Below are positions 32,445 through 40,270 of a stretch of DNA of 41,985 nucleotides, in pieces. Both the position numbers and the translations under genes were made by a program. The DNA lies in NCBI GenBank assembly GCA_002085025.1, contig MZGK01000012.1:1-41985 (forward strand), in the 5' to 3' direction. The number at the start of each line of letters is the position of its first letter. The stretch's first letter is position 1. The notes below the pieces were generated by a model. That model worked only from the letters and a program-made list of their open reading frames with translations. It was not told where the DNA came from and did not search any database. The stretch is from Candidatus Omnitrophica bacterium 4484_213 (GTDB taxonomy: Bacteria; Omnitrophota; 4484-213).

Positions 32445-33197
32445 TTACCTTTCTCTGTTTTTTTGCTTATATATGAGCCAAAGCCCCCTCAAACTTAGTT
32501 CTTCATCTATTTTATTTATCTGGGAACAATAATCTTTGATAAAGGAGATCTCCCCGCCGGTACCTACAGTTAGGATATCCCGGCCATATTTTTCGCGCAT
32601 TTTTCTGATTATCTCATCGCACAACCCTCCAAACCCATAAGCCGCCCCGGCCAGCATACTTTGAACTGTGCTTCGGCCCAATAAATCTTTCGGAAAACCC
32701 TCTGAAAGGTTAACTAAATCAATTGTCGGCAAAAGGGCGGCTTTTTGCGAAAGGGCATCTACAGAAAGTTTTATTCCGGGAACAATAACCCCTCCTAAAT
32801 ACTCTCTATTTTGGGAAACAAAATCAAAGGTGATGGCTGTGCCAAAATCAATAACAATTACCGGAAAGCCATAAATTTCAGCTGCCGCTAAGGAGTTAAC
32901 CAATCTATCTTGACCTACTTGTTTTGGTTCTTGATAGAGGTTAGACAGAGCTACAGAAACATTCCTCCCTACCACCAAAGGTGAAATATTCAATTCTTCC
33001 TGCAAACTTTTTTCTACCCTTTGTTCAAGAGCAGGAACTACCGAACAGATAATTATTGCCTCTATATCTCTTTTTTTTCTTCCTTTAAATAAATCCCCAT
33101 AGCGAGAAGACGAAACCTTCCATTTATCAACTATCTTACTCTGTTTAAACAGCCCTAAACTTATATTTGTGTTTCCAATATCAATTGCTAGTAACAT
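32445..33197 (-). CDS. coaX: Type III pantothenate kinase
   Basis: First step from pantothenate to CoA. The ATG at 33197 gives the ATP-binding start MLLAIDIGNTNISLGLF; the in-frame ATG at 33272 lies in heptamer repeats and is rejected. Further motifs: KQVGQDRLVNSLAAAEIYG (usually GADR), VIDFGTAITFDFV, EYLGGVIVPGIKLSVDAL and LLGRSTVQSMLAGAAYGFGG. 250 residues is normal. Together with panD it serves CoA supply. Confidence 0.95.
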   Translation of the reverse strand: MLLAIDIGNTNISLGLFKQSKIVDKWKVSSSRYGDLFKGRKKRDIEAIIICSVVPALEQRVEKSLQEELNISPLVVGRNVSVALSNLYQEPKQVGQDRLVNSLAAAEIYGFPVIVIDFGTAITFDFVSQNREYLGGVIVPGIKLSVDALSQKAALLPTIDLVNLSEGFPKDLLGRSTVQSMLAGAAYGFGGLCDEIIRKMREKYGRDILTVGTGGEISFIKDYCSQINKIDEELSLRGLWLIYKQKNRER

Positions 33198-33231
33198 TAT
33201 AACTAAACTTTGATTTTCATCAAAGTTTAGA

Positions 33232-33295
33232 AAATCCCAAATCGCAAATCTCAAATCACAAGTAAATTCCAAATCTCAATGAGCGAATGACCAAA
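33232..33295. repeat. Heptamer array CAAATCN upstream of coaX
   Basis: AAAATCC, CAAATCG, CAAATCT, CAAATCA and CAAATCT in seven-base steps (with one break). It is the reverse complement of the GATTTGG units at the left edge of the window. Confidence 0.7.
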
Positions 33296-33339
33296 ACAAT
33301 TATTTAAAAACATCTCTTTTTTTTATTCTTCATTTTGGC

Positions 33340-33403
33340 CATTGGAATTTGGTGCCTGTGATTTGTTTGCTATTTGGTACTTGGTGCTTGGAATTTCTCA
33401 ACT
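33340..33403. repeat. Heptamer array TTGGTGC/TTGGAAT at the 3' end of the recombinase gene
   Basis: TTGGAATTTGGTGCC, ATTTGGTACTTGGTGC and TTGGAATTTCTCAAC. It encodes the last 11 or so residues of the recombinase (EKFQAPSTK) and the region after the stop. The border word CTCAAC is the same as at the left window edge. Confidence 0.7.
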
Positions 33404-34218
33404 AGCAAAGCCAGATTGCTGTGCCCAAGCATATCTTGCACCACTCTTAAGCTTACATGGCGCTGTAAAAGATGCGTGGCAAAAGAATGACGCAGGGTAT
33501 GTGGGCTAACCTCTTTTTTGATGCCCGCGGCCCGAATATATCTTTTGAGCATCTGCCAGATTCTCTGGCGAGACATCCTATTCCCGTGCACGGTCAAAAA
33601 CAGATAATCACTGTTCTTTCTGTCCAGTTTGGGTCGGACTGTCTTTAGATATTTTCTTATCGCCTCGGCCGCTTTCTGGCCAAAGGGAACAATTCTCTCT
33701 TTACTTCCTTTCCCCGTACACCTTATTACTTTCTCTTTCAAATCTATCCTTGCGGAGGTTAAATCGGAGAGCTCGCTCACTCGCATACCTGTAGCATAGA
33801 GCAGCTCCAAGATTGCCTTGTCGCGGCGTCCCTGCCAATTTTTCTCTTTAGTGGGCTCTTCTAGAAGGGCATCTACCTCTCCGATATCTAAAACCTGGGG
33901 CAGTTTTCTCCCTAATTTTGGCGAACTGATTAAGTTAGTAATATCCTCTTTTAGAAAGCCATAACTTACTAAAAAGCGGTGCAAGGATTTTATCGCCGCC
34001 AGATTGCGGGCTAAAGAAGCCGTTGCCTTTTTCTTCTCCTTCTCCTCCCAGAGAAAAGCCGTTATATCATCCGGTTGGACATCTGAAAATGTCTTACCTT
34101 TCTTTTTTAAAAAAGAAGAATATCTCTCTAAATCCCTTTTATAGGCAAGAAAGGTATTCTGGGAAAGCCCCCTTTCCAAAGAAATATAATTCAGGAATTC
34201 AGCAATCAGATTCTGCAT
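33370..34218 (-). CDS. XerC/XerD-type tyrosine recombinase without its catalytic tyrosine
   Basis: Site-specific recombinase for chromosome dimer resolution. The N-terminal SAM-like core-binding domain (about 1-90) and the catalytic domain are clear: TGMRVSELSDL (first Arg), GKGSKERIVPFG (Lys), SPHTLRHSFATHLLQ (His, Arg) and VVQDMLGHSN (second His). Right after LGHSN the usual TTQIYTHV with the nucleophilic tyrosine is missing; the sequence becomes LALLVEKFQAPSTK, encoded by heptamer repeat. The protein could bind DNA but should not cleave it. 282 residues, about 15-20 short. Probably a disabled gene. Confidence 0.85.
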   Translation of the reverse strand: MQNLIAEFLNYISLERGLSQNTFLAYKRDLERYSSFLKKKGKTFSDVQPDDITAFLWEEKEKKKATASLARNLAAIKSLHRFLVSYGFLKEDITNLISSPKLGRKLPQVLDIGEVDALLEEPTKEKNWQGRRDKAILELLYATGMRVSELSDLTSARIDLKEKVIRCTGKGSKERIVPFGQKAAEAIRKYLKTVRPKLDRKNSDYLFLTVHGNRMSRQRIWQMLKRYIRAAGIKKEVSPHTLRHSFATHLLQRHVSLRVVQDMLGHSNLALLVEKFQAPSTK

Positions 34219-34410
34219 CTTAAAAACCGTTTTTTCTCTTTTTCTAATGCAGAAGATACCCCGTGTCCGGGATAGATAGTTATGGAAGGTTTGAGAGGAT
34301 CATATTTCAACCATCGATAAAGCAAGGCATTTATTTTATTTTCGATTAAAAGATGTGATAAAAGACAGACAATCACTGCTTCAACTTCTGAATTATTTAG
34401 GTCTGGGTAT
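34206..34410 (-). pseudogene. C-terminal fragment, possibly metallo-beta-lactamase-fold
   Basis: An open frame without a good start reads LYPDLNNSEVEAVIVCLLSH, then NALLYRWLKYDPLKPSI, TIYPGHGVSSALEKEKKRFL and stops 13 bases inside the recombinase gene. The IYPGHGxSxxLExEK pattern resembles the C-terminal part of MBL-fold hydrolases, but no other motif is present. It may be a remnant or a chance frame. Confidence 0.35.
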
Positions 34411-34660
34411 AAATTTTTCGCAAGGTTTTTGCAACGTTTCCTTTGAGGGCCTCCTTTTTTGCGGTCTTTCCTCTTGAGGAATTTAAGGCCTCCAGAGCCC
34501 CTTCTAAAGCCTTTTGCTTAAAGCGGTCGAGATCTGTAGGCCAAATATCGTGCTTTCGGCAGTGCTCTGAGGTATCAACATCGCCTTTGAGGCTCTCTAT
34601 AACCAGATCTAGCTTTTCTTGGGCTGTGGAAAGGATAACTACTCTCTTGCCTCTATACAA
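34397..34660 (-). CDS. Small helix-turn-helix-like protein (transposase OrfA-like)
   Basis: 87 residues. The middle (IESLKGDVDTSEHCRKHDIW, then DLDRFKQKALEGALEAL) resembles the DNA-binding N-terminal part of IS3-type transposase OrfA proteins, followed by a lysine-rich helix. It starts 22 bases inside the end of the histidine kinase gene. No catalytic DDE partner or inverted ends are visible, so it is either a domesticated regulator or a relic. Assignment is tentative. Confidence 0.45.
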   Translation of the reverse strand: MYRGKRVVILSTAQEKLDLVIESLKGDVDTSEHCRKHDIWPTDLDRFKQKALEGALEALNSSRGKTAKKEALKGNVAKTLRKIYTQT

Positions 34661-36831
34661 ATAGGCAGTTGAACTGTAAATGTAGAGCCTTTATCGGGTT
34701 CGGATTGGACTGCAATTGAGCCATTGTGTTTTTCAACAATTGTCTGACAGATGGAAAGACCAAGCCCAGCTCCTTTTCCTACATCCTTTGTAGTGAAAAA
34801 TGGGTCAAATATCCTCGAGATTATCTTCTTTGGTATACCCGCTCCTTCATCTTTAACCTCAAGTTTTATCCAATCATCACTTTTTGAAAGGAATATATAT
34901 ATCACACCGCTTTCTTTTATCTGCTTGATAGCGTCCTTTGCATTTAAGATTAGATTTGTCGCCACTTGCTCTAATTCATTATGGTTGCCCCGAACAATAT
35001 AAGTATCTTCTTTGACCTCACTGATTATTTTAACATTCTCTTGCTCTAATTGATAGCCGAGAAAAGAAATTACCTTCTTGAGAACCTTTAACAAATCTAT
35101 CTCAGGTACTTCGCTGGATTCTAATGGCTTTCTGGCATAGGTCATCAATTTCTGAACTATAGTCCGGCAACGCTTGCTTGCTTCCTCAATGAGTTTGAGA
35201 GATTCTTTTGCATCAGCATCAAATGAGTCAGCAGTCGCTAAGAGCATCTGAGTATTGGCCAGTATTGCCGTCAAGGGGTTATTTATCTCGTGAGCCACGC
35301 CCCCCGCCAGCGTACCTACAGTAGCCAATTTTTCTGCCTGAATAAGTTGTTTTTGCACCTCTACTAATTTCTGCGTCCTCTGCCGCACCTGCTGTTCTAT
35401 GTTTTCATAAAGTAAGGAATTAGAGATAGCGATGCTGGATTCGTTTTTCAATGTTGTCAAGAAATGAAAATCTACCGCGCTATAACGTCTTAAACTTGCC
35501 TTTTTGCCCAAATTGATTATTCCTAATAATTTTTCATTTAAAACTAAAGGTACAACCACAATGGCCTGGGTTAGCTCAAGATAATCCTTCGCTTTTTCTC
35601 TGACAGGAGCATACACAGGGTCTATATCAATGAATTCTCTATAGACAACTTTATCATTTTTAGCTAACCATTGCAAAAATGAATCCTCGCCTTCTAATTC
35701 TACAACCTTCTTAGATTTATTTACTATATCTTGCCTGTCGGCAGACAGATTTGCTAATTTGTAATTCCTTTTGTCCTCACTATAAATAAAGATATCAATT
35801 CGTCGGGGATATAAGGTTCCGGCAATCGTGTCCTCTGTGCGCTGGATGAGTTTATTAATTCCTTTTAAATGAATTAGGTCTTCTACAAATCTGCTTGAAA
35901 TATCTTCTAACTTATACCTTCCTCTCTGAAAAAAATGGTCTATTTTGGGCTGGATTATGCGCAGATAAAAAACCAGAATTAAGAAATTAACTGCCCAAAA
36001 TCCAAATTGCAATGTAGTAGTTTTTCTTATATATGGGAAGAACCATCTATAGAGAAGAAAAATGGGAATAATTATAAAAGAGGAAGACAAAATCCACAAC
36101 GCCGTTTTGTGAATAACGGTTTCTATATCAAATGTTTTGTACCTGATAATAGAATAAGCCAAAAGGCAGGTAAAAATAAAGATAGGGATAAAACCAAATG
36201 GATAAACAGATACTGTCCAGATTTTGGCGATATAATCAACCGATGCTATAAACCCGATGATAAAACTGATAATTATCGTTCGAATCTGAGTCTTTTTTAT
36301 CGCTATTTCTTCCCGTTTATAGGCAAACCATAGGTTAGCCTGAATTACAAGAAATAAGGTAAAATAAAGAAACAGAAAAAAGAAATTTAATGGCTTATAA
36401 TGCGGGTAATATCCCCAAAAATAGAGTTTCGGCGATGTAATAAATTTATCGGTTGTAAGAGCTAATAGATAAAAAATGTATGATAAAACAAAAACGCCAA
36501 TTACAAAATTGCGTTGCTCTTTTAAACGATCGGACGAAACCACTGAAAACAAATATGCACTTGGCATTATACTGACTACGCCGAAAAATGTGAAGTATTT
36601 ATACCAGAGTAGAGCTATCTGCGGATTAGCCGAGAAATAAACAAAACCTATTGTCCAAAGCCATAAACTCAAACTTGCGCAGAGGAAAAAAAATGCCACA
36701 TTCTTTATTGACTTTTTCGCTTGGAGAAGTATGAATAAACCTATTGAAAAAATAAGTATGCTCACCACCATCACTGGTATAGCGTGTGGATTATAGCGAT
36801 AATTTGATAAATTGAATAATTGCTCAAGCAT
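34639..36831 (-). CDS. Membrane histidine kinase, 7TM sensor-GAF-HisKA-HATPase
   Basis: Sensor kinase without a response regulator beside it. The N-terminal ~240 residues hold seven membrane helices of the histidine-kinase 7TM type, then a further two helices (about 245-300), a GAF-like domain (about 320-480), a coiled coil (EQQVRQRTQKLVEVQKQLIQ) and the kinase core: H-box GGVAHEINNPLTAIL, N-box NLILNAKDAI, G1 VKDEGAGIP, F-box FDPFFTTKD and G2 GAGLGLSI. 730 residues. Its start overlaps the acyl-ACP reductase stop by 8 bases, so it is coupled to the lipid genes and may sense a membrane or lipid signal (inferred). Confidence 0.9.
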   Translation of the reverse strand: MLEQLFNLSNYRYNPHAIPVMVVSILIFSIGLFILLQAKKSIKNVAFFFLCASLSLWLWTIGFVYFSANPQIALLWYKYFTFFGVVSIMPSAYLFSVVSSDRLKEQRNFVIGVFVLSYIFYLLALTTDKFITSPKLYFWGYYPHYKPLNFFFLFLYFTLFLVIQANLWFAYKREEIAIKKTQIRTIIISFIIGFIASVDYIAKIWTVSVYPFGFIPIFIFTCLLAYSIIRYKTFDIETVIHKTALWILSSSFIIIPIFLLYRWFFPYIRKTTTLQFGFWAVNFLILVFYLRIIQPKIDHFFQRGRYKLEDISSRFVEDLIHLKGINKLIQRTEDTIAGTLYPRRIDIFIYSEDKRNYKLANLSADRQDIVNKSKKVVELEGEDSFLQWLAKNDKVVYREFIDIDPVYAPVREKAKDYLELTQAIVVVPLVLNEKLLGIINLGKKASLRRYSAVDFHFLTTLKNESSIAISNSLLYENIEQQVRQRTQKLVEVQKQLIQAEKLATVGTLAGGVAHEINNPLTAILANTQMLLATADSFDADAKESLKLIEEASKRCRTIVQKLMTYARKPLESSEVPEIDLLKVLKKVISFLGYQLEQENVKIISEVKEDTYIVRGNHNELEQVATNLILNAKDAIKQIKESGVIYIFLSKSDDWIKLEVKDEGAGIPKKIISRIFDPFFTTKDVGKGAGLGLSICQTIVEKHNGSIAVQSEPDKGSTFTVQLPICIEARE

Positions 36832-38395
36832 TTCTTGCAGCTTTCTTTATTTCCTCAATATTCTCTTCTTCGAGTGAGCGACTAGTCCAGAAAAATGGGG
36901 CTAACTCAAAACCATGTTTAGCCGCTAACCCTCTCATCTCATCCATTTTCTCCAAGCTTATATTACCTCTGCCATAGCTATAGTTCTCAAAACGGTGTTC
37001 GAGTGCCAATATTATCACTTCGGAAAAACATCCATAGGAAACATCAGCGGAAGGTAAACCCATATCAATACCTGTATCTATAGGCGTCGGCAAAGAAGCA
37101 AGCCCCCCTGAAAATACCAAAATATCTTTTCTATTTGTGAATGTGTAAGAAATATTCTTAGGGTAAGCAAGGTCGCAAATAATTGAACCAGGTTTAAACC
37201 ACTCTAAATTGAGTATTGAAGAAGAAGTATTTGCGGCGGCTATAACTATATCTGCACTTCGGACTGCTTCTTTATTATCAGTGGTCGCTTCAATCCTGGC
37301 TTTGTGTTTTTTTCTGAGTTCGCTCCTGAGAAGAAGAAGGTTAGATTTTGTCCTGCCGGTTATAGTTACCTGTTTAGCCTTCTCGGACAATGCCCGAGCG
37401 CAAGCGCTGCCGATATCGCCAGTGCCACCAACTATAGTTATCTTTAGGTCTTTTAATTCTCTATTTAAAAGCCGGGCTGCTCTTTCCACTCCGTCAACCG
37501 CTAATACAGCAGTGTAGGTATTACCGGTAGTAATCGGTATATCCACTTCTTCACTTATCTGGTGTCCAAGCCGCTCTCCGACCATTGAAGTAAACCCTCC
37601 TAATGTTACAATACCTACCCCCTGCTTTTCTGCTAGCTTACAGGCACGAACTACTTTTGAATAAACAGCATAGATATCCTTGGATAACATATCAGGTATA
37701 AACGTACAGACTATAAAACAACCAAAGGTTGCATCTCCGGTTTTGGACCTAAATTCTTTCATCTCGTACATCTTAAAAGAAGGAGTTAAATTAAATAGAC
37801 TATTCAAAAATTCTCTAGAGGGCGGTTTAAAATTTGGATTCAGCATCTTCAAGCACCTTTCCAGGTGTTTAAAATTATAGAAATGTCCCAAAATGCCAAA
37901 CCCAGCTATCTTTTGGCTATCTCCGCGTTTGAAACTAGCATATCGGATAGATATTAATCGACGTTCCAATGCCTCTAATATGGCTTCAAAATTCTTACTA
38001 AGCAATCTCTTCACATACGGCTCGGCAAAATCCTTGATTGCCGGAATACCTACTTTTAAATAAACATTTACAATAACCTCAATCCCTTCAGGATGGTCTT
38101 GAAATCTCCATTCTCCCTTAAACTCCTCCAAATCCCCCTCTATTGCCTTAAAATAAATAGCATTTCGTCTAAGCGCAAGGAGATCTTCTTCTACCCAGTT
38201 TATTGGAACTTTATCAATCTCTACCCGCCACTTAGTGGTCATTCTATGCCTGGTTTTTTGAATCACAGATACCTCTTTAACACAAGCTATATATGTGGGT
38301 AATTCCCAAACCTTGGTTATAAAGCGAATTACCCTCCATTTCTGAGCTGGTATAATCTTTGAAATTTTTATTTCTATTAAATCTTTATCCTTCAT
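36824..38395 (-). CDS. START/SRPBCC domain fused to acyl-ACP reductase (fatty aldehyde-forming)
   Basis: Two-domain protein, 523 residues. Residues about 1-150 look like a polyketide-cyclase/coenzyme-Q-binding (SRPBCC) lipid-binding domain. Residues about 160-523 match the cyanobacterial long-chain acyl-ACP reductase: FGILGHFYNFKHLERCL, LGGFTSMVGE, ITTGNTYTAVLAV, the NADPH site IVGGTGDIGSACARAL, ICDLAYPKNIS, FSGGLASLP and SYGCFSEVI with the cysteine that carries the acyl group. It would reduce acyl-ACP to aldehyde. It overlaps plsC by 11 bases and the kinase by 8. No aldehyde-using enzyme is in the window. Confidence 0.85.
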   Translation of the reverse strand: MKDKDLIEIKISKIIPAQKWRVIRFITKVWELPTYIACVKEVSVIQKTRHRMTTKWRVEIDKVPINWVEEDLLALRRNAIYFKAIEGDLEEFKGEWRFQDHPEGIEVIVNVYLKVGIPAIKDFAEPYVKRLLSKNFEAILEALERRLISIRYASFKRGDSQKIAGFGILGHFYNFKHLERCLKMLNPNFKPPSREFLNSLFNLTPSFKMYEMKEFRSKTGDATFGCFIVCTFIPDMLSKDIYAVYSKVVRACKLAEKQGVGIVTLGGFTSMVGERLGHQISEEVDIPITTGNTYTAVLAVDGVERAARLLNRELKDLKITIVGGTGDIGSACARALSEKAKQVTITGRTKSNLLLLRSELRKKHKARIEATTDNKEAVRSADIVIAAANTSSSILNLEWFKPGSIICDLAYPKNISYTFTNRKDILVFSGGLASLPTPIDTGIDMGLPSADVSYGCFSEVIILALEHRFENYSYGRGNISLEKMDEMRGLAAKHGFELAPFFWTSRSLEEENIEEIKKAARNA

Positions 38396-38981
38396 CTATC
38401 ATCTCCGCAATTGTCCTTCTAATTTTAAGAGTTCCTTCCTGCAAATATATATCATCAATTATATCTTCAAATTCTTTTAACAGATATATTGGCTTGCCGA
38501 TTTTTAGTTTTAGGCTTCGGAATAACTTAGGAAATTTAGCTCCTCTGGGAAGTGCTTCATAGGTGCCTAAAATTGCGCAGGGAACAATTGGCCTACCGGT
38601 TTTTATTCCCAATAGGGCTACTCCTCTCCTGAACTCCCTGAGGCGCCCGTCAAAGCTGCGCGTTCCTTCCGGAAATAAACCCACATTCTTATTTTTGGTC
38701 AATAAATAAATTGCCTTTTCTGATGAACTGCCCGTTGGTAAACTTTCCGTTCTCCGCAAAAACCATCTTAGCCAAGATATATGGTAAATTCCTCTTGTGG
38801 CCAACCAGTAAACCTTTTTTGGAATAGCCGCTCCAACAACCAAAGGATCTAAAAAGCTACTGTGATTAGCGACTACTATAAAATTGGTCTTTCGGGGAAG
38901 ATTTTTTAGCCCCTCTACCTTGAGCTTAAAGAATAACTTAAATATAACTATAAACACTATCCGAAATATCCAATACCACAT
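38385..38981 (-). CDS. plsC: 1-acyl-sn-glycerol-3-phosphate acyltransferase
   Basis: Adds the second acyl chain in phospholipid synthesis at the inner membrane. Motifs: VANHSSFLDPLVVG (catalytic HxxxxD), FLRRTESLP, GLFPEGTRSFDGRLREFRRG and PIVPCAILG. One N-terminal membrane segment (IFRIVFIVIFKLFF). 198 residues, typical for small PlsC. No Shine-Dalgarno is evident before the ATG. First gene of the operon with the reductase fusion and the kinase; all stops and starts overlap. Confidence 0.93.
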   Translation of the reverse strand: MWYWIFRIVFIVIFKLFFKLKVEGLKNLPRKTNFIVVANHSSFLDPLVVGAAIPKKVYWLATRGIYHISWLRWFLRRTESLPTGSSSEKAIYLLTKNKNVGLFPEGTRSFDGRLREFRRGVALLGIKTGRPIVPCAILGTYEALPRGAKFPKLFRSLKLKIGKPIYLLKEFEDIIDDIYLQEGTLKIRRTIAEMIDEG

Positions 38982-38987
38982 ATAAAA

Positions 38988-39070
38988 TATGCCTCACTAT
39001 GTTCGGCATATGATTGCACAGATTTCAAAAAGATTACACAGATTTTTGTATCGGATTGAAAATCCGATAC
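38988..39070. repeat. Intergenic repeat with GTATCGGATT/AATCCGATAC hairpin
   Basis: TGCCTCACTATGTTCGGCA, ATTGCACAGATTTC, GATTACACAGATTTTTG and GTATCGGATT-ga-AAATCCGATAC, then CTATAAAA. Near copy of 25652-25735; the hairpin base pair changed on both sides (G-C to A-T ends), so pairing is kept. Confidence 0.7.
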
Positions 39071-39075
39071 TATAA

Positions 39076-39127
39076 AAAACCCAAAGGGCTTATTGGATTA
39101 AAAATCCAATACTTTTCCTTTGGGTTA
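39076..39127 (-). terminator. Rho-independent terminator of hflK-hflC
   Basis: On the minus strand AACCCAAAGG, an inner hairpin ATTGGATT-tttAATCCAAT and CCTTTGGGTT are followed by TTTTTTAT. It lies about 190 bases after the hflC stop. Confidence 0.7.
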
Positions 39128-39226
39128 TTTTAACAAATCCTCTGTTTAAGGTCAATCACCTGCCCACTTCCGTCCGTAACTCATTTCCCTGAATCGAGAC
39201 GAGCCGGCAGGCAGGAAAATAAAAGG

Positions 39227-39316
39227 TTTTACCCCGTTAGAAATATTGCTAAGTAATTTTCTCTTGAATTATGAAGATTTCTTTTATATTTACAAAGGGA
39301 TTTCTAACGGGGTTTA
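39227..39316. repeat. Family A palindromic element with long interior
   Basis: TTTTACCCCGTTAGAAAT and ATTTCTAACGGGGTTTA enclose about 55 AT-rich bases instead of nested hairpins. Its right arm begins at the hflC stop codon. Confidence 0.75.
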
Positions 39317-40270
39317 TTTCCCAACACCTATTCCTTTCAGGTACTTATAGTAGTCGCTATCAGTGGTCAGAATTATGGTGCTATTCTCATCAACGGTCTT
39401 TTGGTATGTCTCCAGGGTTTTTAGAAATGAGTAAAAATCAGGGTCCTGACTATACGCTCGGGCATATATGCTTATTGCTTCCGCATCGGCTTTACCCTTG
39501 AGCCCCTGGACTTTCCTATATGCCTCAGAGGTAATCAATTTCAATTCTTTTTCTTTTTGCCCGCTAATCTCTGCCCGTCGCCCCTGACCTTCGGAACGGT
39601 ATTTTTCGGCCGCCCGCTTTCTCTCGGCAATCATCCGTTCATAGACCTTATTGCGCACATCCTGAACATAATTTATCCGTTTTATACGCACATCTACCAA
39701 TTCAATGCCGTATTGGGGAGCAAGCTTGCGTGCCTTTCTCAGAATCACTTTCTCTAATGCCTCCCGACCTGTCTCTATACGCTCGACGGCTTCTTCGGTA
39801 ACTATCAAATCGTCGCCCTCTTGTTTAGTTTCTAAAATGCGATTGGAATTTCGCACGGTTTCGATAAGCAGGTGGCTGGTAATTGCGTCGCGGGTTGCTG
39901 AGTTAATAATGTCGTCAAGCCGGGCATGGGCACCCATTTCGTTGCTTACAGATTGCAAAAACTTCAGGGCATCAGAAATCCTCCAGCGGGCAGTGGTGTC
40001 TACCCAGATGTATTTCTTATCCTTGGTGGGAATTTGATTAGGGTCACCATCCCACTTAAGCAACCGCTTCTCAAAATAATGCGCCTGCTGAATAAGTGGC
40101 TTTTTAAAATGTAGGCCGGGAGCAGTAACTGGTCTACCCACAGGTCTGCCAAATTGGGTGATTACCACCTGCTGGGTTTCATCCACAATAAATATCAGAC
40201 CGGTCATAAACGCAAGTATTACTAAGGCAGCTATGGCAATAAAGAGCTTTAAAGTTAGCTTTGCTTTCAT
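39314..40270 (-). CDS. hflC: HflC, membrane protease regulator (band 7/SPFH)
   Basis: Partner of HflK; the complex controls FtsH protease. One N-terminal membrane helix (LFIAIAALVILAFMTGLIFIV) and a periplasmic SPFH domain: DETQQVVITQFGRPVG, WRISDALKFLQSV, INSATRDAITSHLL, ELVDVRIKRINY, then the coiled coil AERKRAAEKYRSEGQGRRAEI and SIYARAYSQDPDFYSFLKTLE, an HflC hallmark. 318 residues. Start overlaps the hflK stop as ATGA. Confidence 0.94.
   Translation of the reverse strand: MKAKLTLKLFIAIAALVILAFMTGLIFIVDETQQVVITQFGRPVGRPVTAPGLHFKKPLIQQAHYFEKRLLKWDGDPNQIPTKDKKYIWVDTTARWRISDALKFLQSVSNEMGAHARLDDIINSATRDAITSHLLIETVRNSNRILETKQEGDDLIVTEEAVERIETGREALEKVILRKARKLAPQYGIELVDVRIKRINYVQDVRNKVYERMIAERKRAAEKYRSEGQGRRAEISGQKEKELKLITSEAYRKVQGLKGKADAEAISIYARAYSQDPDFYSFLKTLETYQKTVDENSTIILTTDSDYYKYLKGIGVGK

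Larger units (their letters stand above)
38982..39313. other. Repeat-filled intergenic region between hflC and plsC
   Basis: Holds the GTATCGGATT hairpin repeat (38988-39070), the likely hflKC terminator (39076-39127), a stretch of about 100 bases with no feature seen, and a family A palindrome with long interior (39227-39316). Confidence 0.65.

Noticed and set aside
33198-33272. Longer CoaX, LptG, GroEL, PyrH and HflK starts given by upstream in-frame ATG/GTG codons
   Set aside because: The added residues are translations of repeats or of neighbouring genes, and good Shine-Dalgarno sites or family N-termini support the shorter starts.
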